Assembly (NCBI GenBank): GCA_017462965.1
Contig: JAFTQC010000040.1
Span: 1 to 64,000 of the forward strand
Source: Clostridia bacterium
Lineage (GTDB): Bacteria > Bacillota > Clostridia > TANB77 > UBA1234
Reading direction: 5' to 3'
Length of the DNA: 64,000 bases
Each line of letters opens with the position of its first letter. Position 1 is the stretch's first letter. This document shows positions 25,107-34,700 of this stretch, in pieces. The position numbers were made by a program, and so were the translations under genes. The notes beneath the pieces were generated by a model that ran no database searches, was not told the origin of the DNA, and worked only from the letters and a program-made list of their open reading frames with translations.

Positions 25107-26255
25107 TTACATCTGGAGAAGCTTGTTCTTGAGATCCCTTTCAAGGAGCTGAAGTTCGGCTTCGGCACTGTGACGCTTTTCGCGACCATCGGCCTGAATC
25201 TGCTGGACTTCCGTGATGGTGTCGATGAGCTTCTGGTTGGTCTCGACGAGAGTCTCGATGTCGATGATACCACGCTCTGCTTCGCGAGCAACATCGATAG
25301 TACCGGTCTTCAGATTCTCTGCATTCTTGCGGAGCAGATTGTTGGTCATGTTGGTAACACTCCTTTGTGCTCTCATGGCGTTCATCGAGTTGGCGAGGCC
25401 GAGAGCGATGACCATCTGACTCTTCCAAAGAGGAATAGTATTCACGACGGTCGACTGGATCTTGTCAATGAGCAACGAATCATTGCCCTGGAGGAGACGG
25501 ATCTGCGATGCCATTTGCATGGCGACGGTGCGGGAAAGCATAAGGTCATGAAGCTTCTTGTCGAAGCGCTCGAGTGCATCCGCAAAGTCCTTGTACTCCA
25601 TGGCTGCCTGATGGTCAGACGTGTTCTGCGCAGCGATACGAAGTTCTTCGAGGCGAGTTGTACGAAGTTCTTCGAGACGCTTCTTGCCGGCCAGGATGTA
25701 CATGGAGAGTTCCTTGAAGTAGTGCTGATTGTGCAGGTAAAGCTCGTCGAGCATCTTGAGGTCTTGCATCAGCGTGAGCTGGTGTTCTTCAAGATGACCA
25801 ACGATACGTTCAACGTTCGTGGAAACCTTGGAATACTGGGTACGCAGACCAGAAACCAATTTCTTCAGCTTTCGAAGGCTGGCATTGTTGAACTTGGCGG
25901 TATCGGGAGAGAAGTCCTCGAGTTCGCCAATCAGGTCAGTCAGCATACCACCGGCATCGCCGAGATCTCTTGTGCGAACCCGTTCCAAAGTGGTGTCAGA
26001 AAACGCAGCAATTTTCTTCTGCGCACCAGCACCATACTGGAGAACCAGGCCGCTGTCAGAGACGTCGATTTGCTTGGTGAAGGCTTCGATTTGGGCCAGT
26101 TCCTTCTCGGAAAACGCTGCTTCCATCTCAGTGATTTCGGTTCTGGAATTATCGGCAGGGGCAACAGGAGTCGTGGTGATTTCAGGCTCGGCCTGAGGGG
26201 CGAGTTCCAAAGTGATTTCGGGCATCGCCATGGCTTGAGAAGTAGTGTTGCTCAT
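25107..26255 (-). CDS. telA: TelA-family (toxic anion resistance) protein
   Basis: A 382-residue soluble, mostly helical protein of the TelA/KlaA family (pattern: ELEDFSPDTAKFNN, LDELYLHNQHYFKELSMYILAGKKRL, SQIRLLQGNDSLLIDKIQ, NTIPLWKSQMVIALGL, LVETNQKLIDTI). TelA was named from plasmid tellurite resistance and appears in many stress-linked gene clusters; its reaction is unknown. An acidic Pro/Thr-rich N-terminal 50 residues is extra. ATG 26255 follows TAGGAGG. It has its own promoter and faces the ABC/OmpA/VWA operon, with the same GC-rich codon style, so a shared origin and function is likely. Confidence 0.9.
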   Translation of the reverse strand: MSNTTSQAMAMPEITLELAPQAEPEITTTPVAPADNSRTEITEMEAAFSEKELAQIEAFTKQIDVSDSGLVLQYGAGAQKKIAAFSDTTLERVRTRDLGDAGGMLTDLIGELEDFSPDTAKFNNASLRKLKKLVSGLRTQYSKVSTNVERIVGHLEEHQLTLMQDLKMLDELYLHNQHYFKELSMYILAGKKRLEELRTTRLEELRIAAQNTSDHQAAMEYKDFADALERFDKKLHDLMLSRTVAMQMASQIRLLQGNDSLLIDKIQSTVVNTIPLWKSQMVIALGLANSMNAMRAQRSVTNMTNNLLRKNAENLKTGTIDVAREAERGIIDIETLVETNQKLIDTITEVQQIQADGREKRHSAEAELQLLERDLKNKLLQM

Positions 26256-26295
26256 GTAAAAAACCTCCTAAAAAATTTATGGATTTACCGCAAAC

Positions 26296-26324
26296 AATAT
26301 ATCACAGAACGCTAATTATGTCAA
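26296..26324 (-). promoter_or_regulatory. Promoter of telA
   Basis: TTGACA (26319-26324) and TATATT (26296-26301) on the minus strand are separated by 17 bases, about 40 bases before the start codon. Confidence 0.75.
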
Positions 26325-26330
26325 TTGATT

Positions 26331-26389
26331 AGCAAGAGGGATGCCCCTTTTTGATAAAAAAATTATCAAAAAGGGGCGTCCCTCTTGAT
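26331..26389. repeat. Family-A inverted pair
   Basis: GCAAGAGGGATGCCCC (26331-26356) faces AAAAGGGGCGTCCCTCTTGAT (26363-26389 area, arms of about 25 bases) with a 6-base gap, giving a long potential hairpin between telA and pyk. Confidence 0.8.
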
Positions 26390-26418
26390 GAACTCTTGAT
26401 GAATTTTTTGACAAAAAA

Positions 26419-26452
26419 GACAACTGGAAGAAATTTTTTGGTTCCAGTTGTC
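26419..26452 (-). terminator. Terminator of pyk
   Basis: An 11-bp stem GACAACTGGAA/TTCCAGTTGTC (26419-26429 with 26442-26452) with a T run on the minus strand. Confidence 0.9.
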
Positions 26453-26460
26453 ATATAATT

Positions 26461-27900
26461 TTAAACTATATAAATTCCGCCTACTTTTTTGCTTGTTGTA
26501 ACGCCAAGTCCGTTGTTTTTTGAATAAGTATCACTTTCTCCAATAATTATTGTGTCGCCAGCAGAAATGTATCCAGCCTCTTTAGCAAATTCAATTCCTT
26601 CTTTAATCATGTCAGTTTCATCGTTTGAGTCATTTACTAAGATTGGAGTTACATTCCAAACGGCATTAAGTCTTCTTGCAGTTGTTTCGTTAGGAGTAAG
26701 AGCAATTACAGGGCAACTAGGTTTGAAACTTGCAATTGCGCGAGGTGTATGTCCACCAGCAGAAACCGAAATGATCGCTTTAGCATTTGTTTGCATAGCA
26801 AGCTCGCAAAGAGAATGTCCAACAATCATATTTAAACGATTATTGATAAGAGAACTTTGATCAAGTTTAGAAAATCTCTTCCAATAATCAATTTCATTTT
26901 CAACAGCTTTTGTAATTCTGGCCATCATGGCAACGCATTCAACAGGATAATTTCCAGCGGCAACTTCTCCTGAAAGCATAACGCAAGTTGTACCATCATA
27001 AACAGCATTTGCAACGTCGTTAACTTCAGCTCTTGTAGGGCGAGGAGAAGAAGTCATTGATTCTAACATTTGAGTAGCAACGATAACAATTTTTCCTTTT
27101 TGATTACATTTTTCAATGAATTCCTTTTGAAGCGAAGGAACTTTTTCAACAGGAACCTCAACACCTAAATCACCACGTGCAACCATGATACCGTCAGCAA
27201 CATCAAGAATAGCATCAAAATTATTAACTCCCTCTTGGTTTTCGATTTTAGCAATGACATTAATATGAGGAGCATCAAGTTCCTTTAACAAATCTTTTAT
27301 TGCAATAACATCCTCAGCTTTTCTAATAAATGATGCAGCAATAATATCAAATCCCTTATGAACACCAAAAGTAATATCGTCTTTATCCTTTTCAGTTAAT
27401 AATGGAAAATTTAAAGCAAGACCGGGAACATTCACACTCTTCCTATTAGTTAATTTTCCTCCATGAAGAACGCGGCACTTAATGTCTTTACCAACAATCT
27501 CATCAACACATAATTCAATTAATCCATCATTGATAAGAATAATTGAACCTACAGAAACTTCTTCTGCAAGTGTAGGATAATTAACATGAACTCTTTCCTT
27601 TGAGCCATCGCACTCATCATGAGCCAATGTGAAAAATTGATCATCTTCCAAAAAAACAGATTCAGTTAAGAAAGTTCCAATTCTAATTTCTGGACCTTTA
27701 GTATCAAGCATCATTGCGATAGGTAAATTAAGTTCTTCGCGAACACTTTTAAATAATTCAATTCTTTTTTCTTGATCTGCATAATCACCATGCGAAAAAT
27801 TAAATCTTGCAACATCCATACCAGCAGCACAAACTCTTGAAAGAGTTCGTACATCATCAACCGCAGGACCAAGGGTGCAAACAATCTTAGTACGTTTCAT
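26461..27900 (-). CDS. pyk: Pyruvate kinase
   Basis: A 479-residue cytosolic enzyme that converts phosphoenolpyruvate and ADP to pyruvate and ATP. Clear motifs are RTKIVCTLGPA at the N terminus, NFSHGDY, MLDTKGPEIR, the active-site KIENQEGVNN, MVARGDLGVE and the ESMTSSPRPTRAEVNDVANAV segment, followed by the C-terminal allosteric domain. It lacks the extra C-terminal PEP-utiliser-like domain found in Bacillus PykA. ATG 27900 follows AAAGGAT; codons up to 27930 are not needed. Confidence 0.97.
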   Translation of the reverse strand: MKRTKIVCTLGPAVDDVRTLSRVCAAGMDVARFNFSHGDYADQEKRIELFKSVREELNLPIAMMLDTKGPEIRIGTFLTESVFLEDDQFFTLAHDECDGSKERVHVNYPTLAEEVSVGSIILINDGLIELCVDEIVGKDIKCRVLHGGKLTNRKSVNVPGLALNFPLLTEKDKDDITFGVHKGFDIIAASFIRKAEDVIAIKDLLKELDAPHINVIAKIENQEGVNNFDAILDVADGIMVARGDLGVEVPVEKVPSLQKEFIEKCNQKGKIVIVATQMLESMTSSPRPTRAEVNDVANAVYDGTTCVMLSGEVAAGNYPVECVAMMARITKAVENEIDYWKRFSKLDQSSLINNRLNMIVGHSLCELAMQTNAKAIISVSAGGHTPRAIASFKPSCPVIALTPNETTARRLNAVWNVTPILVNDSNDETDMIKEGIEFAKEAGYISAGDTIIIGESDTYSKNNGLGVTTSKKVGGIYIV

Positions 27901-27917
27901 AATATCAATCCTTTCAT

Positions 27918-27957
27918 AAAAAAAGGACAAAGGGACGGGGCTTTTGTCCTTTTTTAT
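27918..27957. repeat. Family-C palindrome (left of pair)
   Basis: AAAGGACAAAGGGACGGGG with partner half, upstream of pyk. It forms an inverted pair with the unit at 28066-28105 around 108 bases of pyk upstream DNA. Confidence 0.8.
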
Positions 27958-28065
27958 GTCTAAAAATTTGAATGTATGCTAAGTTTGAGTATAGAACATA
28001 GCATTTTTTACAATTATCCATTATCTATATTGTAGTAACGACTATTTTTATTTATATGATCTTTT

Positions 28066-28105
28066 TCAAAAAAGGACAAAAGCCCCGTCCCCTTGTCCTT
28101 TTTTA
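28066..28105. repeat. Family-C palindrome (right of pair)
   Basis: AAAGGACAAAAGCCCCGTCC and partner half, directly after the glgP stop codon. The hairpin with T-rich ends may serve as the glgP terminator, as no other is seen. Confidence 0.8.
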
Positions 28106-28112
28106 TAAATTC

Positions 28113-30674
28113 TTATTTAGTTAACCACTTGCATAGTGATAAATCGTGTTTGTTTATTAGTAAATCATGTTTTGGTAAGACTCTGAATGTGTAGCCGTAG
28201 TTACCGCCATCGTCGATTGATAAATCGGCAGAATATTCGTATTCAGATTCACCAACATTTTTATCTACTTTCATTTCTGTGTATAAGCTGTTTGTCATTT
28301 TACCTTGTTCATCGATGCGACCGCAATACACTTCAACAGTAACATCTTCGGGAGCAAGACCGTTTAAAGAAACGTTGCAGCACATTTTAATGTTGTTTCC
28401 AGCTTTTACAGAAAGTTCATCAAGTGGAGTAGAAGGATTAATTTTAATCATTGACCACTTTGATTTTAAATTGTGTTCCCAACCAAGATAGTTATTAACA
28501 GAATCAACATTTGAAGTAATCATGTTAGTTCTGTTAATTTGAGGAATATATAATTTGTTTAGGTAGTCAACTAACATTCTACCAGTATTATAAATTCCAC
28601 CAACAGTCTTGATTGAACATTTCATTTTCTTTACCCACTTAGAATTTAGTTCATCAGAATCTTTAGAGTAGTAAAGAGGAATAATTTCATTTTCTAATAT
28701 ATTGTAAATGCTTTGTGAATCAGCATTGTCTTGCAATTCATAGTTAGTATACTCAGTGTCATCGCCGATAGCCCAACCATTTGAACCATCATAGCCTTCG
28801 TACCACCAACCATCTAAAATACTAAAGTTTATAACACCGTTAACACCAGCTTTTTCACCACTAGTACCACTAGCTTCAAGTGGACGTCTTGGATTGTTAA
28901 GCCAAACATCAACACCGCTAACAAGATATCTTGCAACGTACATATTATAATTTTCAAGAATGAAAACTTTACCTTTAAATTGTGGCATTTCAGAAATTTC
29001 ATAAATACGTTTAACCAAATCTTGACCTTGAACGTCAGCAGGGTGAGGTTTTCCAGCAAAAACGATTTGAACAGGTTTAGTAGGATCATTCAAAAGTTTT
29101 GTGATTTTTTCTAAATCTTTAAAAATCAAATCGGCACGTTTATAAGTAGCAAAACGTCTAGCAAAACCAATTGTAAGAACGTTTGGATCAAACATCTTAT
29201 CGATTTCGTTCAATTCTTCTGGTGAAACACCGTGTCTCATTTTTTGAGTTCTAATATTTTTTCTAATAAGATTACCAAGTTTATTTTTTTGAATCATATG
29301 AGCATCCCAAAGAGCTTGATCTGGAATGTTGTCAATATCGTTCCAAACTTCAGCATCGTAAACTTGTTCTTGCCAGAATGGACGCATGTATGCGTTGTAT
29401 AATTCTTTTAAAGTAGGAGCAAGCCATGTGCAAGTATGAATTCCATTTGTAACGTAATCTATAGGTATCTCGTTAGAAGCAGTTTCTGGCCAAAGGTCCG
29501 AAAAAAGTTCTTGAGAAACTTCGCCATGAAGCTTACTAACACCATTTTTTGCACCTGCAATTTTAAGTGCAAGAACAGCCATGTTAAAGCCTTCGTGGAA
29601 AGCATTTTCACGCTTAGCGCCTAAATTCATGAAATCATTTTTTGAAAGTCCAAGATCTTGATAGTAATTGTAAAAATATCGATCTACTAAATCGATAGGG
29701 AAGATATCGTTACCAGCAGGAACAGGTGTATGAGTTGTGAAAATAGTGCAAGCAGAAGCCATTTTTCTTGCAACTTCAAAAGAAACCTGTTTTTCTTCCA
29801 TGAAATTTTTAATAACTTCAAGAGCAACGAAAGAAGAGTGACCTTCATTCATGTGATAAACAGTAGGATCAATACCTAAAGTTTTAAGAAGTTTCATACC
29901 ACCGATACCAAGAATAACTTCTTGAGAAATTCTCATTTCTTGGTTTCCACCATAAAGTTTCAAAGTTAGTTGCCTATCCATGTTAGAATTTAAATCAATA
30001 TCTGTATCAAGAAGATATAGTGTAACTCTACCAACAGCAATACTCCAAACTTTTAAGTATATAATTCTTCCAGGAAACTCTACAGAAATAATTAAATCAT
30101 TTCCATCTTTATCAAGAACAGGCGAAATCGGTAAATCCTCCATAACACTAGGAGAATAGTCGAAAAGTTCACTACCATCTCTGTTTATAAATTGATTAAA
30201 ATAACCTTGTTTGTATAAAAGTCCAATTGGAGTAAAAGGAATACCAAGATCACTAGCAGATTTACAATGGTCACCAGAAAGGATACCAAGACCACCAGCA
30301 TAAATTGGCAATACTTCATCTAAACCATATTCGGCAGAAAAATATGCAATTCTATCATTTTTATTATTTGGGAAAGTACGATTGTAGTAAGTATTATCAG
30401 TAGATAAATAATTCTTAAAATTATCGATAATCAAATCATAATCTTTTAAGAATTCACTATCATTTGCAACTTCCATTAATCTTTTTTGGCTAATTCGTGA
30501 AAGAAATTTTACAGGATTTTTTCCAACTTTCATGAATAAATCTGAATCAATATAATCATATAAACGAAGCGCATAAGAATTCCAAGACCACCATAGGTTA
30601 TTTGCCATAGTAGCAAGATCCGAAATTCGTTCTGGCAATTGTGGTTTTACAGTAATTTTTCCGAACAAGTACAC
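28113..30674 (-). CDS. glgP: Alpha-glucan (glycogen/maltodextrin) phosphorylase
   Basis: An 853-residue GT35 enzyme that releases glucose 1-phosphate from alpha-1,4-glucans using pyridoxal phosphate. It has the DUF3417 N-terminal region of the long bacterial/archaeal subtype (NNLWWSWNSYALRLYDYID), AEYGLDEVLPIYAGGLGILSG-type core (shortened), HMNEGHSSF, RRFATYKRADL, and the cofactor-lysine region EASGTSGEKAGVNG. A C-terminal domain of about 130 residues is beta-rich. The start is GTG 30674: AGGAGG lies 7 bases upstream, while upstream ATGs lack one. Confidence 0.94.
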   Translation of the reverse strand: MYLFGKITVKPQLPERISDLATMANNLWWSWNSYALRLYDYIDSDLFMKVGKNPVKFLSRISQKRLMEVANDSEFLKDYDLIIDNFKNYLSTDNTYYNRTFPNNKNDRIAYFSAEYGLDEVLPIYAGGLGILSGDHCKSASDLGIPFTPIGLLYKQGYFNQFINRDGSELFDYSPSVMEDLPISPVLDKDGNDLIISVEFPGRIIYLKVWSIAVGRVTLYLLDTDIDLNSNMDRQLTLKLYGGNQEMRISQEVILGIGGMKLLKTLGIDPTVYHMNEGHSSFVALEVIKNFMEEKQVSFEVARKMASACTIFTTHTPVPAGNDIFPIDLVDRYFYNYYQDLGLSKNDFMNLGAKRENAFHEGFNMAVLALKIAGAKNGVSKLHGEVSQELFSDLWPETASNEIPIDYVTNGIHTCTWLAPTLKELYNAYMRPFWQEQVYDAEVWNDIDNIPDQALWDAHMIQKNKLGNLIRKNIRTQKMRHGVSPEELNEIDKMFDPNVLTIGFARRFATYKRADLIFKDLEKITKLLNDPTKPVQIVFAGKPHPADVQGQDLVKRIYEISEMPQFKGKVFILENYNMYVARYLVSGVDVWLNNPRRPLEASGTSGEKAGVNGVINFSILDGWWYEGYDGSNGWAIGDDTEYTNYELQDNADSQSIYNILENEIIPLYYSKDSDELNSKWVKKMKCSIKTVGGIYNTGRMLVDYLNKLYIPQINRTNMITSNVDSVNNYLGWEHNLKSKWSMIKINPSTPLDELSVKAGNNIKMCCNVSLNGLAPEDVTVEVYCGRIDEQGKMTNSLYTEMKVDKNVGESEYEYSADLSIDDGGNYGYTFRVLPKHDLLINKHDLSLCKWLTK

Positions 30675-30716
30675 TTTGATTTCCTCCTTTGTAATCATAT
30701 GTTTACACACATCAAC

Positions 30717-30745
30717 ATTATCTCGTACTTGAAAATTTTTGTCAA
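30717..30745 (-). promoter_or_regulatory. Promoter of glgP
   Basis: TTGACA (30740-30745) and GATAAT (30717-30722) on the minus strand are separated by 17 bases. The -35 box overlaps the end of the upstream gene. Confidence 0.75.
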
Positions 30746-31416
30746 TATTTTGCACAGGTCTTTTCAACGATATTTTCGAGATGTTCCAAATAATTATCAA
30801 GTTTGAAATATACAAAATGCTCAGGATAAATATAATTACAATTTCTAAAATTCATTAGAAGCTTCGTAAGAATCAAATCTTTTCTATATAGGTATAGTTT
30901 CTTTGATTCGCTAGACGGAAAATTAGAATCCAACACAATTTGTAAAATATTCTTAAGTCTACTCATGCTATAAGGCGATAAATCTTTATGTTGTGATGAC
31001 AAAATTTGATGAGTTATTCTTAGCTCATAAAAATCAATAATTAATTCAGAGAGGATGATAGAAAGGTTGGTGTATAAGTAAATATAACTTTGATAAATAT
31101 TATTATATTTTTGTTTCTTCAAAACTTTATTGTAAAAACTTTCGCACTTTATGACTATGGTATAAATACCATTTATTTTTTTAGCAAAAAAATGAATTCT
31201 TTGGTATTCAGTTAGTTTCCTAATCAACAACCTATAAAAATTTCTAGATTGAATTTTAATTATAATAAATTTTGGACTCAAAAGTTCACGCTCCTTAGCA
31301 GGGGGGACGCCCCTTTTTGGTAAAAGTTTCATCAAGAGGGACAGCCCTTTTTGATAAAAAGGAATCTTTGTGTTTGCTGGTAATTCTTGATTTGCAATAT
31401 ATATTGTTTGTACCAT
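30742..31416 (-). CDS. Unknown protein, possibly YtxC-like, with palindrome-coded N-terminal segment
   Basis: The frame has 224 codons. Residues ~50-224 are Ile/Tyr/Lys-rich and helical, ending EHFVYFKLDNYLEHLENIVEKTC, a pattern reminiscent of the sporulation protein YtxC; this is a tentative similarity. Residues ~21-41 are coded by two family-A palindromes. The ATG at 31416 has no ribosome binding site; a TTG at 31281 lies 9 bases after AAGGAG and could be the actual start, giving about 179 residues. Either the repeats lie in the leader or they inserted in frame. It lies directly upstream of the glgP promoter. Confidence 0.5.
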   Translation of the reverse strand: MVQTIYIANQELPANTKIPFYQKGLSLLMKLLPKRGVPPAKERELLSPKFIIIKIQSRNFYRLLIRKLTEYQRIHFFAKKINGIYTIVIKCESFYNKVLKKQKYNNIYQSYIYLYTNLSIILSELIIDFYELRITHQILSSQHKDLSPYSMSRLKNILQIVLDSNFPSSESKKLYLYRKDLILTKLLMNFRNCNYIYPEHFVYFKLDNYLEHLENIVEKTCAKY

Positions 31417-31578
31417 AATAAAAACGTTATTAGAGATAAAAAATTTTATTAAAATGTATTTTTCTGTTATAACTATTGTGTATACTCATTTTAAAGGATT
31501 TATTTACTTGGCAAAAAGGAGTGTCCCTTTTGATGAATTTTTTCACAAAAAGGGGCGTCCCTCTTGATGAACTCTTGC
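31296..31578. repeat. Family-A pairs (two direct, two inverted) around a 150-bp core
   Basis: Units at 31296-31322 and 31329-31356 point one way; units at 31508-31533 and 31544-31578 point the other. The core between holds the 5' end of the 30742-31416 frame and no other gene. This is the same two-by-two plan as 7010-7285. The remaining DNA to 31740 has a TATAGTTATAGG stretch but no clear promoter. Confidence 0.75.
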
Positions 31579-31740
31579 TAATTTTGTTGCCTTACTGTTG
31601 CCGATGTTATTTTTTACAAAAAAGTTTTTTTTCATACTTCTTAGTACATAATATTCTTGAAAAAAAAGATGGTTAATGTATAATAGTTATAGGTATATAT
31701 TTTTGAAATTGGAAAGTAGATTCTGATTTGAGGTGAACAA

Positions 31741-34700
31741 ATGAAAACAGTATTAAATACGCTTAAAGAGAAGCTTAATACTTTAGGATACAATGAAACA
31801 ATTATTAACTCGACTTTATCAAAATTTGATTTGGCGTTGGTTGAAAATGCTGCTTCAGATTTTGAAAATGTGGACGAGCTTATAACTATTGAAGAATATG
31901 ATGAACCTAATGTTGAAATCATTAGGATGTTTTTGAATGTTAATAATGATATGTTGCAATGTGAAGTTTTGGAAGGGGATATTACTCTTTCTGCTACTGA
32001 ATCAGCGGTGGGGACTAGATTTGCGATTGCTGATTATACTCTTTCAAAAAGAAATGTAATAATGGGAATTACTACTAATTTTAAAGTGAAAATTATTGCA
32101 TACAAACCAACTCCTAAAACACAAAATTTGTATAACGGAATGACGTATGAACAGGCGTACAAAAAGGAAAGAGATGAAGTAACATTATCGTATTATGAAG
32201 CGTTTGTTGATAACGTTACTAGAAGCGGTAAGGCGACGGAACGTAAAGTTAAAGAGATTATTACTCTTCTTGTTTCTGATTTTGTGATTGATGAAATTGC
32301 AATAAAGGATTTAAATCCAAGATTTAAAATGTATGATAACGAGTATAAGTATGCGGAAAATATTTATTCATATTCGATTAGATATATAAATCTTAGAACA
32401 AATAGAGTTGAATTTTTTGAGAAAGATGCAAATATTAAAATGATTTCTAAAAATGTTCAACCAGGAATTATTAGTAATGATCCTTATATAAAAGTTGACA
32501 AACCACTTGTTGAAGCGGATTTTCCACTAAATACAGTTTCGTATTATTGGATTGGAGCAAGCAAAGGTGTTCAAGAACAAATTGCTATTTTTATTTCGCC
32601 AAGAGTTTATGAACAAGCGATGTTTTCTGAACTTAAGAAAGATGATCCAAGAATTGAAAATCTTGCTAGAGATCTTACAAGAAGATTTAAAAGAGAAACA
32701 AATCAAGAAGTTGACTTTGACGATATAAAAGATGTTTTAAGAAAATTAAATTTTGAACTTATGTGTCCATCTATTGATATAATACGTGCAAATATGCCAA
32801 ATAAAACTGATCCAATAGAGCCTATCAAATACAAATATAAAGTAATAACGGATCCAGCAGAATTTGAAGAAAAATTGTATATAACAATAGAAGACCACAT
32901 GGCAAAACGTTATAGATATAAACTTGTAGAAAATGTTTTAGAAGATTTAACTACAGTAGGAAATAAACTTGAATATACAGATGAAAAAGGTTCAATGGTT
33001 CGTAAGCAATCAGTAGCTGACTTTAATGTAAATACACCTGCGGTAGTAATTAGAAGAGAAACATTTATTGATGCTGAAGGTATTCCTGATTTGCTTGGAT
33101 ACATTTATCAAGATATGAAATATTATGGAACAGATGCATTACCAGTTCCAAATATTGAAGTTGTTTTTTACATGCCACCAATGGACTCAGATCGAGGATC
33201 GGTTGCAATGTATAATGGAACAAGCTTAGAATTTAGTTTGGCAAATATATCAAACCAAAACTTCTTTAATTCTGAACAAGTTTCGGGAAATAATTCATAT
33301 GTAATTGGTGGAGGAGCTATTTTACCTGGTTCAACAACAGTTACAGTAAGGTATATAAATTCGAAAGATGAAATACTTAAAGAAAATGTTATCGCAAATG
33401 TATTCCCAAAAACATCATATTTGCCAGATGTTATTCCTGTAATTAATGATAAGGATGGCAAAGAGTGGATACTTGAAAATAATAACATTATTCCAACAGT
33501 TTTATCATCAAAAGCGGATGAAAATGTTATACAGATTAAGTATATAGAAAAATATGCAAGAGTAAGTTTTTCATTCATCAATCGAGAAGGAAAAAAACTT
33601 GTTGATGACAAACAAGAACTTGTTCAAGTTGGAACAAATTACGATTTTTCAACAAAACAGATTTGTAGAGATAAAAACGGAGAAGATTGGAAACTTTTAA
33701 ACACAAGACCTTCAAAATTAATTGTTTCTGATGTTGAAGAAAAAAATAAAATTATTTTGATTTATGATATTGAACGTGCAGACATAACGATTAGATTCAT
33801 AAATAGGGCAGGCGAGCAAATTGCTGATGATAAGATTGTCCAAGGTGCGGTAGAAAAATTATATAAGGCAGATTCTGTTCCTTATATTGTTGATTCTAAT
33901 GGATTAGGTTGGAGTTATGTTGAAGGTTCGAACGCGACAGTACTTGTTAAAAATACAGAGCCAAATATAATTACTTTAGTTTATGAAGAAGCAAAACAAA
34001 AAGTTATTACTCGAATAAAAAATGAAGAGGGGCTTCCATTAATTGATGACGAAATTGTATTTTTACAAATTGGTAAGAAATATAAAGTGGACTTCGAAAG
34101 CATGGTATATGATTTAGAATGCAAGGAATGGAAACTTTCTAGAACAGTAGTTAGCGAGATTGTTGTAGATAGAGATGGAAATAAAAACTTATTAGAAGCG
34201 ATATATGAGCCAAGATTATCAAGAGTCGCTATAAAGTTTGTTGGTTTAGACGGTAGACAAATTCGTGAATCGGCAGTGGAACAAGCGCAAATTGGTGCTA
34301 GATTTAATGCTGAAAGTATGAGCGAAATTCCTGATAGTTTCGGAAAAGTATGGTCTTGCATTGAAGGTGGAACAGGAATAATAATTTCTGAAAATGAAAG
34401 AGAAAACGCTGTTACGCTTAAATATGAGCCACTTATGGCGAAAGTTACACTTAAATATTATGATGCAGAATCAAATGAACTTATAGCGCCTAAATATGAA
34501 ACATTGCAAGTTGGAACTGTTTATAAAAATAAACCAATGATGAAGATTACCGATGAATCAGGTAAACGCTGGATAATTGATGAAGCTAAGGTTCCTACTA
34601 TTACAGTTAATAAACATGAAGAGGAAAATATAGTTTCAATATATTATGATAAAGAAAATACTAAAGTTACAATCACTTTCTTTGATGCTTTTGGAAATAA

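Noticed and set aside
25092-25428. A separate gene opposite telA's C-terminal region
   Set aside because: No ribosome binding site and no recognisable protein pattern; telA is complete on the minus strand.
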